From Ichthyosporea sp. XGB-2017a (lineage: Eukaryota > Opisthokonta > Ichthyosporea), in assembly GCA_002811675.1 (NCBI GenBank), contig PDIM01000077.1, positions 55,653 to 75,919 of the forward strand: a stretch of DNA of 20,267 bases. Direction: 5' to 3'. Below the pieces are notes generated by a model. That model saw only the letters and a list, made by a program, of their open reading frames with translations, was not told where the DNA came from and did not search any database. Positions 17,284-20,267 of the stretch are shown piece by piece; position 1 is the stretch's first letter, and each line of letters opens with the position of its first letter. The position numbers and the translations under genes are program-made.

Positions 17284-18804
17284 TTAGGCTTTTAAGTCAT
17301 AGCTGTCTTCCTTCAATGGACCCTGACGCAGAAAATCTTGTAAATTCTCCAAGGTGCATAAAGGAAAGCTTTTGATCAGCGGGTGACTCTTTCTAATGAG
17401 GGAGGAAAGAACTGGAGAAGGACCCAATTCTACGACATATTTGACACCACCATAAGGGCCATTAATATCGCGGTCCGGGTCAGGCGGGTTATCCTTCTTC
17501 TTATTCACCATCTGAATATGTTTGTTTGCATTTGCATTGAAATTAACTGGAGCTGGATTTTCTTCACTAAATGCGTATCCCAAGGCTATCCCATTCACAC
17601 AAGTTTCAAATAAAACCGGGGAATCTGTCTGATTGAGCAAGCCGTTTCGTATCTGATCGGGCGTATTCAACAAGTTGGCGTTATAATTGGATACCATTCC
17701 TTGGTACAAGGGATCGGACCCGTTCAGACGAAAGGGCTTGAACGAAGACATCACTGAAGATGGAATGCCTCGCAATGTTACATTTGAAGAAGGACATTTG
17801 TCCAACCGAGGATTTTCTACCTGTCCATCAATGATGGCATACGACAGCAATTCCTTAACTGGCCCCATTAAAGAACTATGGAAGGGGCAGCTGACATTCA
17901 GCGGAGTTATCCTTCTTACTTTGAAACCACAAGCACCCGATTTTCCAGCTTCCTCAGCCAACTTGATACCATCTTTTGTACCACTTAAGACGACCTGTGC
18001 ACTGGAATTCACATTAGCTAAATCACACACGTATGATTCAGGGTTGCGCAGTGACTTTGCTCTTGCTTGTACTTCCTCACACAATAACTGAGCATTGTTA
18101 GGATCTAAAGGCATAAAGGCAGCCATCGCGGGTGGACTCAAAGCTTCACTGGCTGCAGCAGTCATAGCCAATCCGCGAAGATGCTAAAAAAAAGAAACAA
18201 ACAAACGAATGGATAATTTAAGATAAATAAATCAATTATTGCTAATTTCGATATGCTAACGAAAAAGAAAAAAAAAACTTACCACCAACTGAACCGCATC
18301 AGAAAATCGAATGGCATTTGATGCCACTGCGAATGAAAACTCGCCCAGCGAGTGACCCAAACCAACAAGTTTCCCTTCTTCTTCCCCTCCCAAAGCTGAA
18401 CTACTCCCACCCACTTCAAACAGTCCTGCATGTTCCTGTAAAATACGAAGTAACGCAATGGAATAGGAAAGTATAGCAGGCTGCTGATATATCGTGTTTT
18501 TTAGATTCTTCTCTGATTCCGCTCCTTTCTCAAACATCATTTGAGAAAGATTCAGTTTTAAAGTTTCATCCATCTCTTCAAAAACCAATCTTGCGCATTT
18601 GAAATTGTCGCTCAGTTCTAATCCCATACCCGGAAATTGACTACCTTGGCCTGTAAACAGTACACAGCCTTGGGGTGGTACTCTTGCCCGCGAAACACAG
18701 CTGGATCCAAAACCGCGGGATGCGATTTTCCTAATAATACGCGAAGACATCCTCAGTGAAGAACACTTTAAAGGATATGTTAAACTGGATTTACATTGAA
18801 TCAT
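17284..18804 (-). CDS. MCAT: Malonyl-CoA:ACP transacylase, mitochondrial type
   Basis: Two exons (18804-18283 and 18183-17284) flank a 99-nt intron (GTAAGT ... TTTTTTTTAG, phase 0), giving 473 residues. The enzyme moves malonyl from CoA to acyl carrier protein in type II fatty-acid synthesis. Motifs: FTGQGSQFPGMG at 50-61 (oxyanion-hole Gln), GHSLGE at 150-155 with nucleophile S152, L-R-G-x-x-M at 176-181 with malonate-binding R177, and CPFHS with catalytic H276. The splice joins D-A-V-Q-L-V to H-L-R-G, exactly as in FabD-type enzymes, which supports the intron. The N-terminus is rich in Arg and Ser and free of acidic residues, as in a mitochondrial presequence. A second Met at codon 19 (18750) is an equally good start. 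It is longer than animal MCAT through loop insertions such as a Gly/Glu-rich one before GHSLGE and an Asp/Pro-rich one near the C-terminus. Confidence 0.93.
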
Positions 18805-19231
18805 TCCTTTTTTCTTTTTTTATATCTCCATACTACATACTACAAAGCAATAAAAAAATTGAAATCATGAAATCATAAATCACAAAAAGAAAAAGTACTA
18901 CAGCACTTGACTGCAATAATTAGAAATTTAAGAATAAGGGTTTTTTTTTTTAGACTTTTAAGCGACAATTGACAAATTTAGCTAACACTGAAAAATATCG
19001 GAAAGCAGAAGTTACCTTTTTGTTGTGTTTTCTTTCGTCACTGGAGTTTTCTTGTTTTTCCGTTTTCATTCTTGGTCTCCTTCTTCTGGTGTTAGAACAC
19101 TCGTGATACGTTCACGTTTCCAGATGACATGGTCTGGTTCAAGTACATCCATTATCTATTAGTTTTTCCAACAAATTGTCAATTAACTAGCTTGGTTACT
19201 TTGCCACCCCCCCCCCCATCTTCGCTATTTG
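18805..19231. other. Intergenic region between two minus-strand genes
   Basis: AT-rich DNA between the transacylase start and the stop of the Speedy-like gene. It must hold the transacylase promoter and the Speedy-like 3' UTR. It contains an 11-nt C run at 19207-19217 and several T runs. No gene or clear TATA box is seen. Confidence 0.5.
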
Positions 19232-20160
19232 TTACTTTACATGACAGCAGGCTCGATGGCTCACAATGCATCTGTACTTTAAGCTTTTCCACAAAGAGGT
19301 GCGTTTCTCCAAGAAAGCATTCAAGTCAGAGATATATTCATCCCACATAAAGGAAGCTTTAGAAAAAGAAACACAGACAGACAAAAAAAGCAAAACAGAA
19401 ACCAAAATACATTTTTTTTTAGCAACAATGAGGAGAAAAGAAAAGAAAAGAAAAGAGGAGGGATGGGAAGGTGGTCTACAAGAAGAAACCAAAATGAAAA
19501 AAAAATAAAATAAAAAGGCAGATTTGCTTACCTGCATCACCAAGAAGCTCATCGGGAGGAATACCAACGAACCATCTCAAAATATATGTCTTGCAGCTCT
19601 AAGAGACATCATCAATACAACACAAAAAACACAAAATCATAAATTACAAAAAGGGGAAAAACAAACAAGAAGAAAGAAAAGTATACTCCAGTACTACTCA
19701 CTCTTGAATCCTCCTCCATATCATTGGAAAGATAAAGCGCAGTGAAGAATAACTCGCTTGCAAACTTTTCTGGAGGGATTCCTGATCGTAACATATAGAT
19801 AAAAGCCATGCTGATGTGATACTGTCAGTAGAGAGAGACAAATCAAGAAAAAATTGTTTAGTAAAACAAAAAAAAAAGAGCAAAAACGTTAGATTTTTGT
19901 GTCTTTCTTCAGAGCGAAGAGGAGATGTTATCGTTTGTTTAAGTTGTTTTTTGAGATATTTGCCTTGTCGACTACATCATTTCCCGCAGCAGATAAAAAA
20001 CCTTTCACATCTTCGTGCTCTGTGATTTTGAGGATAAAATTAAATAATCAATAAAAAGGAGGAAATGTTTCTAAGGGAATCTCTGGTTCTAATGTAATAA
20101 TCTCCGGGGATTAGCTTTACCAATCACTCTTTGTTTGAAGAATCTAAAAGCTTTTGTCAT
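19232..20160 (-). CDS. Speedy/RINGO-like CDK activator, multi-exon
   Basis: No long frame exists here. Five small exons join in phase: 20160-20121, 20019-19964, 19821-19702, 19598-19532 and 19356-19232. Introns are 101, 142, 103 and 175 nt. All begin GT and end AG except the second, which starts GCAAAT after CAAG and looks like a GC-AG intron. The product of 135 residues from this ATG covers essentially the whole Speedy/RINGO core. Visible motifs are R-F-F-K near the start, F-L then D-K-Y (31-33), ALYLSNDMEED (60-70), and L-W-K-S-L-K-Y-R-C-I-V-S-H-R-A-C-C (116-132), which parallels the family's L-W-D-R-I-D-Y-R-A-I-V-S-R-R-C-C. Known for the family: a cyclin-box-like fold that activates CDKs without T-loop phosphorylation. 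A loop of about a dozen residues (PPDELLGD region) is extra. The frame stays open upstream to the window edge, so the true N-terminus may lie further 5'. Confidence 0.8.
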
Positions 20161-20267
20161 ATAAAGGATTGCTTCTTTTTTCTCTGCTTTTTTGTTTTTG
20201 TGAAAAGGAAGTTTAGGATTGAGAACAAAACAAAGAAAAACTTCAAAGACATTTGTTTTTTTTTTTT

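Noticed and set aside
19266-19508. An 80-codon + frame opposite the last Speedy-like exon and intron.
   Set aside because: Lys/Glu-rich translation of A-rich intronic DNA; the opposite strand has the family match.

Overview
This is nuclear DNA from a eukaryote, most likely a unicellular protist. The evidence is protein-coding genes on both strands with their own promoters, short GT-AG introns of about 80-175 nt (plus one probable GC-AG intron), TATA boxes, AATAAA signals, AT-rich intergenic DNA with long homopolymers, and eukaryote-only protein architectures (receptor guanylate cyclase, Speedy/RINGO, chromo-like repeats, MACPF). I cannot place the lineage. Nothing bacterial or viral is visible, and I see no transposon, retroelement, CRISPR array, rRNA or functional tRNA. 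The first 77 bases are pure A and the last 11 are pure T, so the window may abut contig ends.

Layout. (1) 467-3763 (+): a 1098-residue nuclear-type protein with three diverged chromo-like repeats. (2) 4874-6565 (-): a type II membrane protein with an EGF-like motif and a cysteine-rich ectodomain resembling an interrupted X8/CBM43 module. It is divergent from (3), and the region between them carries five tandem copies of an 18-bp element. (3) 7174-8811 (+): a GSTCD-like Methyltransf_32 protein. (4) 8855-12431 (-): a receptor guanylate cyclase of 1165 residues. Its reading frame is restored by a 79-nt intron I located at 11125-11047. Its ectodomain resembles bacterial glycine-betaine binding proteins of the OpuAC/ProX type. 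(5) 13145-14893 (-): a secreted MACPF-domain protein. (6) 16418-17146 (+): a small secreted pre-pro-protein of unknown family, with three inverted repeats stacked just upstream of its TATA box. (7) 17284-18804 (-): mitochondrial-type malonyl-CoA:ACP transacylase in two exons. (8) 19232-20160 or beyond (-): a Speedy/RINGO-like CDK activator in at least five small exons, assembled here by matching splice phases and family motifs.

The genes do not form one pathway. Themes are environmental sensing and the cell surface (genes 2, 4, 5 and 6), chromatin (1), cell cycle (8) and mitochondrial lipoate/fatty-acid synthesis (7). Packing is tight at convergent ends: genes 3 and 4 have 43 nt between stop codons and genes 6 and 7 have 137 nt, with AATAAA signals placed so that opposite transcripts should overlap. 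The most notable items are the Speedy/RINGO gene, the binding-protein/pseudokinase/cyclase receptor, the triple chromo-like protein and the stacked palindromic promoter.
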